Source: Diphasiastrum complanatum
Lineage: Eukaryota; Streptophyta; Lycopodiopsida; Lycopodiales; Lycopodiaceae
Assembly (NCBI GenBank): GCA_029204225.1
Contig: MU833098.1
Location: 1-61,205 of the forward strand
Length of the DNA stretch: 61,205 bases
Direction: 5' to 3'
Shown: positions 12,668-59,190 of the stretch, piece by piece
How the letters are laid out: each line of letters begins with the position of its first letter
Numbering within the stretch: the first letter of the stretch is position 1
Notes under the pieces: generated by a model
Seen by the model: the letters and a program-made list of their open reading frames with translations, nothing else
Told to the model about the DNA's origin: nothing
The model's database searches: none
Translations under genes and position numbers: made by a program

Positions 12668-13560
12668 ATGTCATCCATGGGTGGATATTTGATGGAATCA
12701 AGTGAGAGACTCACTTCCACAAATTATTCCATTTGGAAAGTGAGAATGGAATCACTCCTAGTGATCCATGATCTATATGACATAGTTCAAGGAGTAGAGG
12801 AAGAGCCTAAAACTCCCCAAGAACAAGCCAAATACAAGAAGAGAGCAAGATTAGCTTTACATTGCATAAAGTTAAATGTATGCAATGACCTCTTGAAAGA
12901 GGTGTCTTCTTATACCTCATCCAAAGAGCCTTGAGATTCATTAAAGAGAATTTATGAATCCAACAATACTTCAAGAATCCTCATGCTAAGAAATCAAGTT
13001 TTCCAAAGCATGAAAGGAAGTGGAGAGAGTGGACAAGAGTATGTCCTTAGGATCAAATCACTTAACAAGGAGTTAAGTGCAATAGGAGAGAAGATCCAAG
13101 ATCAAGAACTAGTACAAATCATCTTGAATGGTCTAGGTGATGAGTTTACCAACTTAGTCCAATCATTTTCCATTCAAGACTCTCTTCCATCCATTGAAAA
13201 GTTGCACAATGTTCTTGTGGCCGAGGAGAGTAGGCTTCTACACCTCAAGACAAGAATGGATAGCATGTCACTTAATGGAGGAGAGGAGAAAGCTAACTTT
13301 ACATCTAAAGGCAAGAAGAAGTAAAATCCATTCAAAAAAAATCAAGGCAAGGAGGCCGAGATGAAGAATGGAGGATCTACCTCCAAAGGCAAAGTGAAGA
13401 ACAAGACAAAACTAAAGTGTTTCTTTTGTGGAAAGAAAGGACACTTTGCCTCAGAATGCTACTTGAAGAAGAATCAACAAGCCAAAGGAGATCAAGGGAA
13501 CATTGCTCAAGAGGAAGAAGATGAGGATGGATTCAACACATCCTTAATGGTTGCATCTAC
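12668..13560 (+). pseudogene. Element C gag (UBN2 domain and CCHC knuckle)
   Basis: Gag packages the element's RNA. The first ATG after the leader starts a UBN2-type gag: STNYSIWKVRMESLLVIHDL, then ALHCIKLNV. The CCHC knuckle CFFCGKKGHFASEC is at about 13419-13460. Two stops interrupt an otherwise continuous frame: TGA at 12932-12934, where the family has Trp (EP*DSL), and TAA at 13322-13324 in a lysine-rich linker. There are no frameshifts, so the copy is recent. Confidence 0.93.
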
Positions 13561-14900
13561 ACCAACTTCAAGTCAAGACACATGGTGGATAGATAGTGGG
13601 GCTAGTTCCCACATGTCCTTTAACAAGCATTATTTTTCTACTCTTCTACCTTGTAATGACTCTAAGAAGTCAATATACACTGCTAGTGATCAAGCATGCA
13701 AGATAGATGGCATAGGATCTATACCTCTTTGCTTAAGCACATTATAAAGGATAGATCTAGATAATGTTTTGTATGTTCCTATCATTTCAAAAAACTTGCT
13801 TAGTGTAGGACAATTAATGGACAATGGACTAGATGTACATTTCAAGAATGGAGTTTGTTCCATCTTGAAAAATGATAAGTGCATAGCTAGTGGCATTAAG
13901 CAAGGTAGACTTTTCAAGTTGGATGCTAATGTTGCAAGTGAAAGTGTGAACTTGGCTAGGGAGGAGCTAACTCAAGTGGAGCTTTGGCATAAGAGATTAG
14001 GCCATCCTAATCTTCAATCTATGGAGTCAATGGCAAGCAAGGAACTAGCTCTCGGCCTACCAAGAGCTTTCAAGAAGTGTGAAAAAATGTGTGAGGCATG
14101 TGGCCTTGCAAAGTCACACAAGTCTTCTTACAAGAGATCTTCATCAAGATCTCTCTCTCCCTTGGATCTCATACATTCTGATGTACATAGTTTTTCACAT
14201 GCAAGTAATGGAGGTGCCTTGATGTATGTAGCTTTTATAGATGATTGTACTAGATTCACATGGATTGAGTTACTATCAAAGAAAAGTCTTGTTTATGAAG
14301 CTTTCATTAAGTTCAAGTCTCTAGTAGAGAAACAACTTAGTACTTCTATCAAAGCACTAAGATGTGATAATGGAGGAGAGTACACCTCCAATAAAATGAA
14401 AGACTTTTGTGAGATCAATGGTATTAAGTTACAGTACACTTGTTCTTACACCCCTCAACAAAATGAGGTGGCCGAGAGGAAAAATAGGAGTCTATGTGAG
14501 CGTGCAAAGTCCTTGAGGCTTGATGCATCACTTCCCATCTCATTTTGGGGAGAAGCCATAACATGTGCTAATTATTTGTGTAATAGACTTCCTAGTAGTG
14601 CTATGGATGGGATCTCACCTTATCAAGCCTTGTTTGATAAGAAACCCAATGTAAAAGATTTTAAGATCTTTGGATGTACTTGTTATGTACACATTCCTTT
14701 GGAGACTAGAAGGAAAGAAGATTCTACCTCCTTCAAAGGAATCTTTGTTGGCTATGGAGAAAATAGCAAGGGATATAGGATATATGATCCTACATCCAAG
14801 AAAGTAAAGGTAAGCAAGGATGTACTTTTTGATGAGTCACAATTTTCTAAGAGCTTGTCAAATGGATCTAGCCCATTGTGCATTGAAGATCTTGACAAAT
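13561..14900 (+). pseudogene. Element C protease and integrase
   Basis: The aspartic protease motif WWIDSGASSHM is near 13583-13615. The HHCC region follows (LWHKRLGHPN, then CEACGLAKSHK). The integrase core has HSDVHSF and FIDDCTRF, CDNGGEYTS and QQNEVAERKNR, covering D, D and E of the catalytic triad. Then comes the copia C-terminal block (GISPYQALF, FGCTCYVHIP, FVGYGENSKGY). One TAA at 13745-13747 interrupts the same frame as gag. An acidic linker with three repeats of DLDK(S/P)EE-type sequence follows near 14890-14950. Confidence 0.93.
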
Positions 14901-16648
14901 CCGAGGAGGATCTTGACAAACCTGAGGAAGATCATGACAAACCCGAGGATGGAGATTTGGATCCGAGTCAAAAGGGGCCGAGAAGATCATCAAGGAGCAA
15001 GGCCGAGCCCTCAAGGCTTACCTATGTGGACAAGGGAAAGCAAAAGGAAGGATCTACATCTTCTACCTCTTACTCTTTTTTAGCTACATTGCTTGAAGAA
15101 CCATCATCTTTTGAAGAAGCATGTAAATCTAAAGTTTGGAGAGATGCAATGCAAGTAGAGTATGATGCATTAGAAGAGAATCATACTTAGAATCTTGTAA
15201 ATCTTCCAAGAGGAAAGAAACCACTTGCATATAAGTGGATTTATAGAATTAAGTACAATCAAGATGGATCTATTAGTAAGTACAAAGCTAGGCTTGTTGC
15301 TAAGGGATTTCTTCAAATAAAAGGATTGGATTATGAAGAAACATTTGCACCTGTAGCTAAGCTTGTAACTATTAGATTAATCATTTGCATTGCTACTTTG
15401 TTCAAATGGGATCTCTACCAAATGGATGTGACAAATTCCTTCTTGAATGGCTTCTTAGAAAAGGAAATCTACATGATGCAACCCGAGGGCTTCATCAAGG
15501 TTGGTGAGGAGCAAAAGGTGTGCTACTTAAGGAAGAGTCTATATGGCTTGAAGCAAGCACCTAGACCTTGGTACTCTAGGTTGCATGATTTTCTCTATTC
15601 CCTTGGCTTTGTACTAAGTGCTTATGAACCTTCTTTATATTTCAAATGTAATGAAGGAAAGATCATCATTTTGGTTCTTTATATTGATGACATCATTATG
15701 ATAGGAAATGATGATGATGGCATAGGCAAAGTAAAAGTTGACTTATCTAGTGAGTTCAAGATGGTAGATCTAGGCTTCCTAAAGTTTATACTTGGGATAG
15801 AAGTGTCTAGAAGTAGCAATTGTACTTTCATAAGTCAATCTAAGTATGCTACTTCCATTCTTGAAAGATTTGGTATGAAATATTGTAAGGGGATTGACAC
15901 CTCTATGGAGCATGTTGTGAAAGCAACTAATGAAGGTGATGAAGCATCCTTTGAGGACATCACTCTCTTTAGGAAGCTTATAGGCTCTCTAATCTATTTA
16001 ACCATCACTAGACCTGACTTAAGTTTTTATGTAAGCAAGTTGAGTCAAAGTATGCAAGCTCCTTTAGTTCATCATTGGAAAAGTGCCAAGAGAGTACTTA
16101 GATATGTTTCTAGTACTAGATTTTTTGGCATACTTTATGAAGGATCTAACTTGCACTTGAGAGCCTACTCGGATTCAGATTTTGCAGGTGACAAGATGGA
16201 TAGGAAGTTTATTAGTACATTTGCAACATTTCTTTGTGGAGGAGTGATACCTTGGCTTTCCAAAAAGCAAGATACAATCTCACTATCTTCTTGTGAAGCC
16301 GAATATAAGGCATTGACTTCAACAACCAAAGAGCTCCTATGGCTAAGAAGACTCTTGATGGAACTACATGTGCTAGAGGCCGAGGAGATTTCTTACATAT
16401 TTTGTGACAATCAAGCTTCTCAACAAATTGCTTCAAATCCTATCTTCCATGCTAGAACAAAGTAAATTGAGATAGCTCACCACTTTGTGAGGGAGAAGGT
16501 ACAATCCAAGGAAGTGCAACTACATCATGTACCATCATCCGAATGCATAGCTGATATCTTAACCAAACCATTGTCCAAAGATCCATTTTTTAAGTTAAGA
16601 TATGCTCTTGGAATTTTAGATAGATGTACACTAGATTTGCCAAGTTAG
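14901..16648 (+). pseudogene. Element C reverse transcriptase and RNase H
   Basis: RT: ARLVAKGF, YEETFAPVAKL, YQMDVTNSFLNG, SLYGLKQAPRPWY and the catalytic YIDD near 15682. RNase H: YSDSDFAGD, LSSCEAEYKAL, CDNQASQQIA; the family's end motif DILTKPLSK is near 16555. The frame is shared with gag and integrase, making a single ~1,326-codon polyprotein frame from 12668 to the stop at 16646-16648. It has stops at 15188-15190 (TAG, family Trp) and 16463-16465 (TAA). No frameshift was found. Confidence 0.93.
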
Positions 16649-16661
16649 AAGTGAGGAAGAG
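16647..16661 (+). other. Polypurine tract of element C
   Basis: AGAAGTGAGGAAGAG immediately precedes the 3' LTR, as required for plus-strand priming. Confidence 0.8.
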
Positions 16662-17433
16662 TGTTGAAAATTGTCACTTCTCACTTGACATTGGTTCATG
16701 TAAATATTGATCAAACATTAGAATATGTTGATGATCTGATTTCACACGTGTGGAGCCTATTCCCACGTGTGAAAGGATGTACTTTTCATGTTTGTATATA
16801 TCCAATTTGATTTTGTATCATTCTAGTTAGTGTGAACATGAAATGACTAGTTTTTAGTCAAGTTGACTAGTCACCTACAAATTAGCTTTTCCTTGCATGT
16901 GCATGAGTAAATGCTTCCACATGGCAAGTGGATGTTCACACGTGTGTATAGAGTACTAGAAGATAAGAGTTGACCATTTTCCTTAGATCCTATTTTGTAG
17001 GGAATATTCCTATATTCTAGGAGACTAGCTTTTTGGATTTTAGTCATATTCTAGAAGGTCAACTATTGGTTAAGGATCAAGGATGGATCAAATGGATAGA
17101 TCTGAGTGATGTGGCACTCTTCACACGTGTGAAGGCCTGCTGGACTGTACCAGACTCATGGACGTACTTGATCCATAAAAGAATCATCATTTTGCTAAGA
17201 AGATTGATGAGACTTTTGTACTCTACACTTTTGTGAGATTTCTAGTCATTTGTCTTGTGATTTTTATGTATGATTGCTATCTAGTATCATTGTACTTGTT
17301 GTGTCAGGTGCAGGCCGTACAGTGGATAGTACTCCACACGTGTGAGGCCGCTCTCACTAAAAAATGATGTGTTGATCCATTGCTCTTGCTTAAATCCAAG
17401 TGTAGTGAATCTAGATCAAGATCTAATGTGTAG
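16662..17433 (+). repeat. 3' LTR of element C (truncated at its end)
   Basis: It begins TGTTGAAAATTG and aligns without gaps to the first 772 nt of the 5' LTR. It then stops at ...ATGTGTAG, lacking the last 89 nt (U5). The four CACACGTGTG palindromes are at 16743, 16937, 17122 and 17335. No right target duplication can be seen because the end is missing. Confidence 0.92.
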
Positions 17434-17555
17434 TGACCCAAAAATCGCCTTGATAGCCATAGAGATGCAATTGCACTCTCTAGATCGTGATTTCAAGGCA
17501 AATTTTTCATCACTCTTGATGTATGCATGGATATCTGAGGTAGGCTCTGATACCA
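17434..17555 (-). other. Leader and tRNA-Met primer site of a minus-strand LTR element
   Basis: On the minus strand TGGTATCAGAGCC (17555 to 17543) is a perfect plant primer site, directly following an LTR-like end. Only about 110 nt of leader remains before the sequence switches to the element C LTR at 17433. Confidence 0.65.
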
Positions 17556-18203
17556 TGTTGAATTTCACATGTGTGAAAGTGCCCTAAAGTGTGATTATGA
17601 TCTCCTAAGACTTGGTGATTGCACAAAGATCAAGCATAGATTGATAATCAAGATCTAGCTCAAAAAACTAAGGCAAGAGCACTTTGTAACATGCATATAT
17701 CAAGCATACAAGTACATTCACATGTGTGGAGACTTGTCAAAGAAAAAATTAAGTGTGGAAAAGCCTTGCTCTCGAGTAGAGAGAGAAATCAACAATTAAT
17801 TCTTGGGTAGAGAGAGGAAACCAATTTGAAAATGTAGCAAATCTCATTAACTCCAAAAAACTCAGATAGAATTGATCTAAGACACATATGAGAAGCAACT
17901 ATTAAGGGGAGTGAAACATGATTGGACCCCTTATTTTTCTCATCTAAATATGATTGGCTTAGTGACTTATTGACCCTCAAACTTGATTGGACCAATTTGA
18001 TGGATTTCTAGCTTTTGATTGGTCACTAGCTCTCATGCCAACACATAGGGAAGTGTCACACATCAAACCTCATCATGACAAATGTAACAAGCCTAACCTA
18101 GCTTGAGCCACATCAAATCCTACTTTTGGCCTAATCATGACTTTACATGCATACTTTCCTATTTTACCCCTATAGTTAATATTGGGCCTATCTCCTACTA
18201 ACA
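17556..18203 (-). repeat. Candidate LTR, minus strand
   Basis: One edge is fixed by the primer site. On the + strand the LTR would run from TGTTGAATTT to CCTACTAACA, giving TGTT/AACA termini and 648 bp. The right edge is a guess from these termini. It carries CACATGTGTG near 17567 and 17717, recalling the palindromes of element C. No second copy in the window. Confidence 0.45.
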
Positions 18204-18960
18204 TGTGGATAGATGTCTACAAAATTTCAAGTACTCCTATGTCAACATAGATCTAACATGATTTGCTCCACGTGTGAGATTTCCATATGTACAAGGATAT
18301 GCAAAATACTCAAGCTTTTGCCAATTTTTCCAACTTTTCACAAGTATTGCCTTTGCAAGTCAAGGCCAAAAAATGTGTGGTTGGAAGCACACCGAGCTTG
18401 ATTGCCTGCGCGGCTCCAAGATACACTCCCACCTCACATAACCGAAAACATACATAGAGTGCCTCTCTCGTGGGGTAGCCATGAGTATATGAAAATCAGC
18501 TCTCTCTCTCTCTCAAAAAAAAAAAAATACACGAAAAGCTTTAAACCCTATAGCAACTTTTCTTTTTTCTTTCTTAAATGACATTCTGTAAAGTTTTTGT
18601 ATCTTCACCCTAAATTTCATAAACACCATCATCAATCTAGTTCATCTCAACAAATTCTCTTTCTTAGAAAACTTCTTTTGATTCCAGGGGATCTCTCCCA
18701 CTATTAAAAACATTCACCAAATAGAAGACAACATGCAATTGATTTCGTGAATTGTGTCGACATGTGGCCAAAACATGTCATCCATATGTGGTCAAGATAA
18801 GTCAAAAACCCTAATTTATATGCACAAATCAAAACAAAGAAATTTGCTTTTAACCATTAAGACCATGCATTCTCTCTCTACACCTCACTTTATGCATATT
18901 TTTCTTTCTAAAAGCCCTAAAACCACTCTAACCCTAAAAGTACCCTAACAATAACTAAAT
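18204..18960 (+). promoter_or_regulatory. Promoter-like region with telo-box-like motifs
   Basis: AAACCCTA-type motifs occur near 18543 and 18805 (AAAAACCCTAATTTATAT), and CTAACCCTAAAAG occurs near 18928. A (CT)n/(A)n tract lies near 18498-18530. Telo-boxes are common in plant promoters of housekeeping and plastid-related genes (general knowledge). The CT-rich leader begins just downstream. The transcription start itself cannot be fixed. Confidence 0.4.
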
Positions 18961-19368
18961 AGCTCTCGCTCTCCCCTCTACTGCACTCTACGCTCTCCCT
19001 TCTACACGCATTCTCTCTCTCACCTGCCCTCTTCGTCCTCGCTCACTGTTTCTTCTCTCTGATTCTCTCTCAAACGGTCTCGCCAATGCCAAACTAATTC
19101 ATGGAGCTTGCTCCATCTCTCTCGCTGTTTTTTTGTGCGATGAAGTATAATCAGAGTAGCAGAAGCAACTCCTTAACATATCTACCTATTCATCAGTGTC
19201 TTGGGTAGCAGAATCTCGTCTCTGCTGTTGGAGTTAGTTCCATTGTTTCGGGCTCAATTCTTCTGAATGCCCGTATACCCACTTCGAGTTGCCGTGTTCA
19301 CAAAATGTGGCCCGCTGCTGCCGCCCAATGTTGTCCTTCATCAGCAGCGTCTAGTTTCTTTCTCAAAG
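18961..19368 (+). other. Candidate first exon of FTSHI1 (CT-rich leader)
   Basis: A strongly CT-rich leader is followed by a GC-richer block and a consensus donor CAAAG|GTAAGT at 19368/19369. An ATG at 19267 opens 34 codons, MPVYPLRVAVFTKC onward, rich in Val, Leu, Pro and Gln, plausible as a transit-peptide start. Joining this phase-0 exon to the acceptor at 23257 puts it out of frame with the conserved FTSHI1 frame, stopping at 23332. It may therefore be a 5'UTR exon with an upstream ORF, be followed by an unseen exon, or belong to another transcript. Confidence 0.4.
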
Positions 19369-19849
19369 GTAAGTGGTGTGTTGGAACTAGGCTCAAGGCT
19401 GCACTTTGATTCTTTTGGTGTGACATTTTTGCTTTTCGAATCAATTTTCCAACTGTAACATTTAATTCTTCCGGCTTGTCGGTGTGAGAGCTTTCTTCTT
19501 TGCCTTTGGTCACCTTTGGTCACCTTAATATCCATGGGTGTATGGCATTTTAGTTTGAGAAGCTTTTGCTTTCTTGCCAAGAGCTCATTTTTCCTTTGTA
19601 TTTGGCAGCTGCTTGAAATTGCATAATTTGCCTCTGTCTCCCACATACTAAAATCTTCCATTAAAACTTTCATGTGAATAGTCAATGCTGGACTGACACC
19701 TACACCTTAATTCACAGTCCTGGTCTTTCCCCCATGGTCATGCCTTACTTAAAGGTCCGACTAAATCTCACACTTGCCATTTCCCAGCGGGAAGGCCTTT
19801 CCCGTAGTAAGGGCCGAAGGAGACACGCAAAGGCATGATATTATACCAA

Positions 19850-20100
19850 AATTGTGGATCAAAACTCATAAGAGATACTAGTGACATATATGTAAAATAG
19901 ATTAGAGATTATTTTGAAACCAACTATTAAGTGTGTTAAAGATGGAGCCTCTTAGTACAATGAAATTGGATCGTTACCAACCACAAATCAAAAGTGATAA
20001 GAGATGATAGCCACATGTATTTCGATTAGGATAGGATAGAAACCAACTATCAAATGTGTTAAAGATGGAGCCTTACAATACAATGAAATTGGATTGTTAT
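19850..20100. repeat. Two diverged tandem copies of a ~123-bp unit
   Basis: The second halves (19917-19977 and 20040-20100) share AAACCAACTAT, TGTGTTAAAGATGGAGCC and ACAATGAAATTGGAT. The first halves also align (ATCAAAA...ATAAGAGAT). Not identified as a known element. Confidence 0.75.
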
Positions 20101-23100
20101 ATTATTGTTAGACAATAAGAGCACACAACATTTATTCACAATTTAAATAGAGATGGAGAGAATATACATGTAAGCTCACATTAGCAATCATAGTTGACCT
20201 CATAGCTCTCTTTAGTTGCAATGTGGAGAGTACAACATATATAAATGATGAAGAGAGGTATTTAACCATCATTGACTTTAGATATTGGAGAAGGTGAATT
20301 ACCAAGGACCCTTTAGCTCTTTCTTCTTCTGGATGTTTCATTTAGTTCCTGGTCCAACCCAGAATCCAAGCGCAGTGCAAGATCCATCTATCCTTCTTGC
20401 TTCTACAAATGGTATAGCTTCCTGTTCCATTCGTGGAACTAGAACTTTGTACTACATCATAGTTGCCTCACATTTCAAAATGTAGAGTTCCAAATTATGA
20501 ATGAAATGCTCCTTTTGGAATGTTTCAAAAGTTTGGAGAGTTCCAACTTAGAGCACTTCAAAAAATTTGGGTTTTTTTTTTCTCTATCATAGTACGTTAT
20601 TGTCAGACTCTCTATTTGATCTAGCAAACATCACATCAAAATAGCACAAGCTCAAATCTTTGTTAATATCCACAAGTACATAGGTTGCTCTTCTCAATAT
20701 TGAAGGATTTGAGTTGTAGACTCAATCTATGGATATTGTATCAATGAAATGTGAATGACTATAATAGACACAATCAAGCAATCTTCCATGAAGAATGACC
20801 AAGAGCATATGATATAATCAATGGCTGAAGCCCTACAACATTAGCAAAGGGTTCTCCCATGAAGAGCCCAACATTACCAATAATTGGATAATCAATCAAT
20901 GAGTAATAGTCAAAATATAGCCTTGTATATACTATCTAGAGGCCTTAATGGAACCTTCTAGAGATTAAGGCAACTTAGGGTACCTGGGTCCCATTGAAAT
21001 TGATGTTTTGTCCCTTTTTTGAAGGTCTACATAACTTCAGTTCAGGCTAATTGTTGTTTGCACTTCATTGGCTTTGAAGTTTTGCACACTTCAAAACTTT
21101 CTCACCTAAGTTTCAACCGAAGGTTGTCTCTCACACATAGCATGGCCAACTCTTCACGTAGAAAACCACGACATCTTTATCATGTTTCAAGAAGCATGGG
21201 CTGAAACACTTGCTTTTATCAACCAAGAACTGGCTGATTACTGCCTTCATAGTAAAAAAACAAGGCGTGAATAAGTCATTTTGACCTCTTTTCAATGTGG
21301 TTGAAATATGTGGGCTTCCATGCTTGATTCACAGCTGAAATACGTTGGAAACCAAGTGCAAGAGGGCTAGTAACTTCTGCAGCTTTTGCAACGTTGATCG
21401 CAAAAAATCAGCAAAGACAAATTGCCATTGGTTCATGTAAAAATGATAGTAGATGGATGAATTATGCTAATCGTCATGGGATGCTTGCTCATATAAAAGA
21501 TAAATGGGAAGTTGGAAAACATATTTTGCAATGGAAGCAACATGTTGAAGAATAGATGTATACCATAGTTGTGACACAAAAAGTGGACACTACTTGAAGC
21601 ATGTCCACATTGATGTTGCTTTATGAATGTGGAATCTCGGGAGGTAGTATCACTTGTGGTAGATGGTTGAAAATTGAAAGGGTGCAAAAATGTCTATCAA
21701 CATCTTGTTTGGGAGTGAACTTTGAAGCAAATTAAGTCTCATCCCATATTCTTGGCTGATGCCCCTTTGGGGAGCCATAGTTGATAACTTGCAAGGTGAT
21801 CATTCTAACAAGAGTAGAGGCTCAAAGGTGTGAATTACCTCAATGACAAGGAAGTAAATAGTGGCTTGCACACTGGAAAATCAGGACAAATGGCCTAAAG
21901 CAACTCACGATTTGTAAGCCTTCCCAAAAGAATTGCTGACGTCCGTTTCAAGAAGCCTATCAGATAAATTCGGCCATTAATCACAATGACTGGATATATG
22001 CAGCCACCCATTGCAGAACTTGCCCAACACTACATTATCACCAACATTTCTTTGAGGAAGAGCAAGCTATCTCACGGTTATGTACTAATTTAATGTTTTA
22101 GTATGCACGATTTGAGACGGGGACATGGAATCCATCTAAGCTGAAATGGAGCGAATATTTTGCTTCCTATCACGAAACAGGAAGTGGAGATAGAATAGCA
22201 CCATGCCATGGAATGCAAAAGCTTACACAACGTTCAGCAAGAGCTTAGGGAGTTGTTTGTGATTGCAAGCCATTCGATATATAACTTCCTCAATCAAAAA
22301 GATATGCACATCATTGGAAGCTACACCACCAAAGCTCATATGCATAGAAAAGCCTTCATGAAGTCTTTATTAGATGAATAATTCGGTAGAGCTTTACTTG
22401 TTTTGATAGAATTTCTGTGAAATGATTGTTTGGTACTTGAACATGTTGTAATTGTTCCCATAGACAGTTGGTTTCAGTGATCATTAATAAAGTTGTTTGA
22501 AGTTTCTGTTTTATTCCATTCTAATTTGATTGAGAGCTTCTTTAAGGGAGAGCTCAAAAAACGAAGCCCTTTGTTGGACGGCTTGGGAGGCAGTGACTTG
22601 AGGATTGTTCTTCAGTTCTTTGCCTTTCATTGATGATTCTTCTTGCAATTCTAGTTAGAGATTCACACTCAATTGGGGACTTTTGCTCTATTATAATGTT
22701 CTTGCATGAATATCTATAAATATGCTCACAAGTATATACCAAAGTTTCTTTTAGAATGGCCATTTAGGACCATGTCTAGATTTGGTCGTGGCCCAGAATT
22801 ATGCTGCTACATGGCATTATTCCAGGACCTTCCAAATCCAGATCCCTGTCCAGAAGCATATTTTTTAGTCGAAGAAAAGTTCTAAATGTAGGTATAATTA
22901 AGATGTATGGACACTTCTGGGTTTTATCATGTTAAATAACATGCAAATCTAGACAAACTCATCACGTTATATCATAAGCAATGTTACAATCAAATTTGCT
23001 ATTGTCATTCATAGCAAAAAGTAAAAATTATATGCAATGTAAATATATACCATCTAGTAGCTAACGTATCTACACTATCATGTTTCCTCCTTGAGAACTC

Positions 23101-23256
23101 ATGGGTTCCTTGGTTCGCTTATTGATCAAAGACTTGTGAGTAAAACTATGTTATGTAAGAAGTTTTGATTTTGACATCAAGGTTTATGATCCTTGAAAGA
23201 GAATTGCCTGACTCGGAAGCAACCTAATGCAGAACTTATTGAACTCCATATTTCAG
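20101..23256. other. Non-coding stretch upstream of the FTSHI1 main exon
   Basis: No protein motif recognised on either strand. A degenerate coding-like run near 21430-22080 shows short sensible stretches broken by stops, too weak to assign. If 18961-19368 is exon 1, all of this is intron 1. Confidence 0.5.
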
Positions 23257-59190
<35,934 letters not shown>

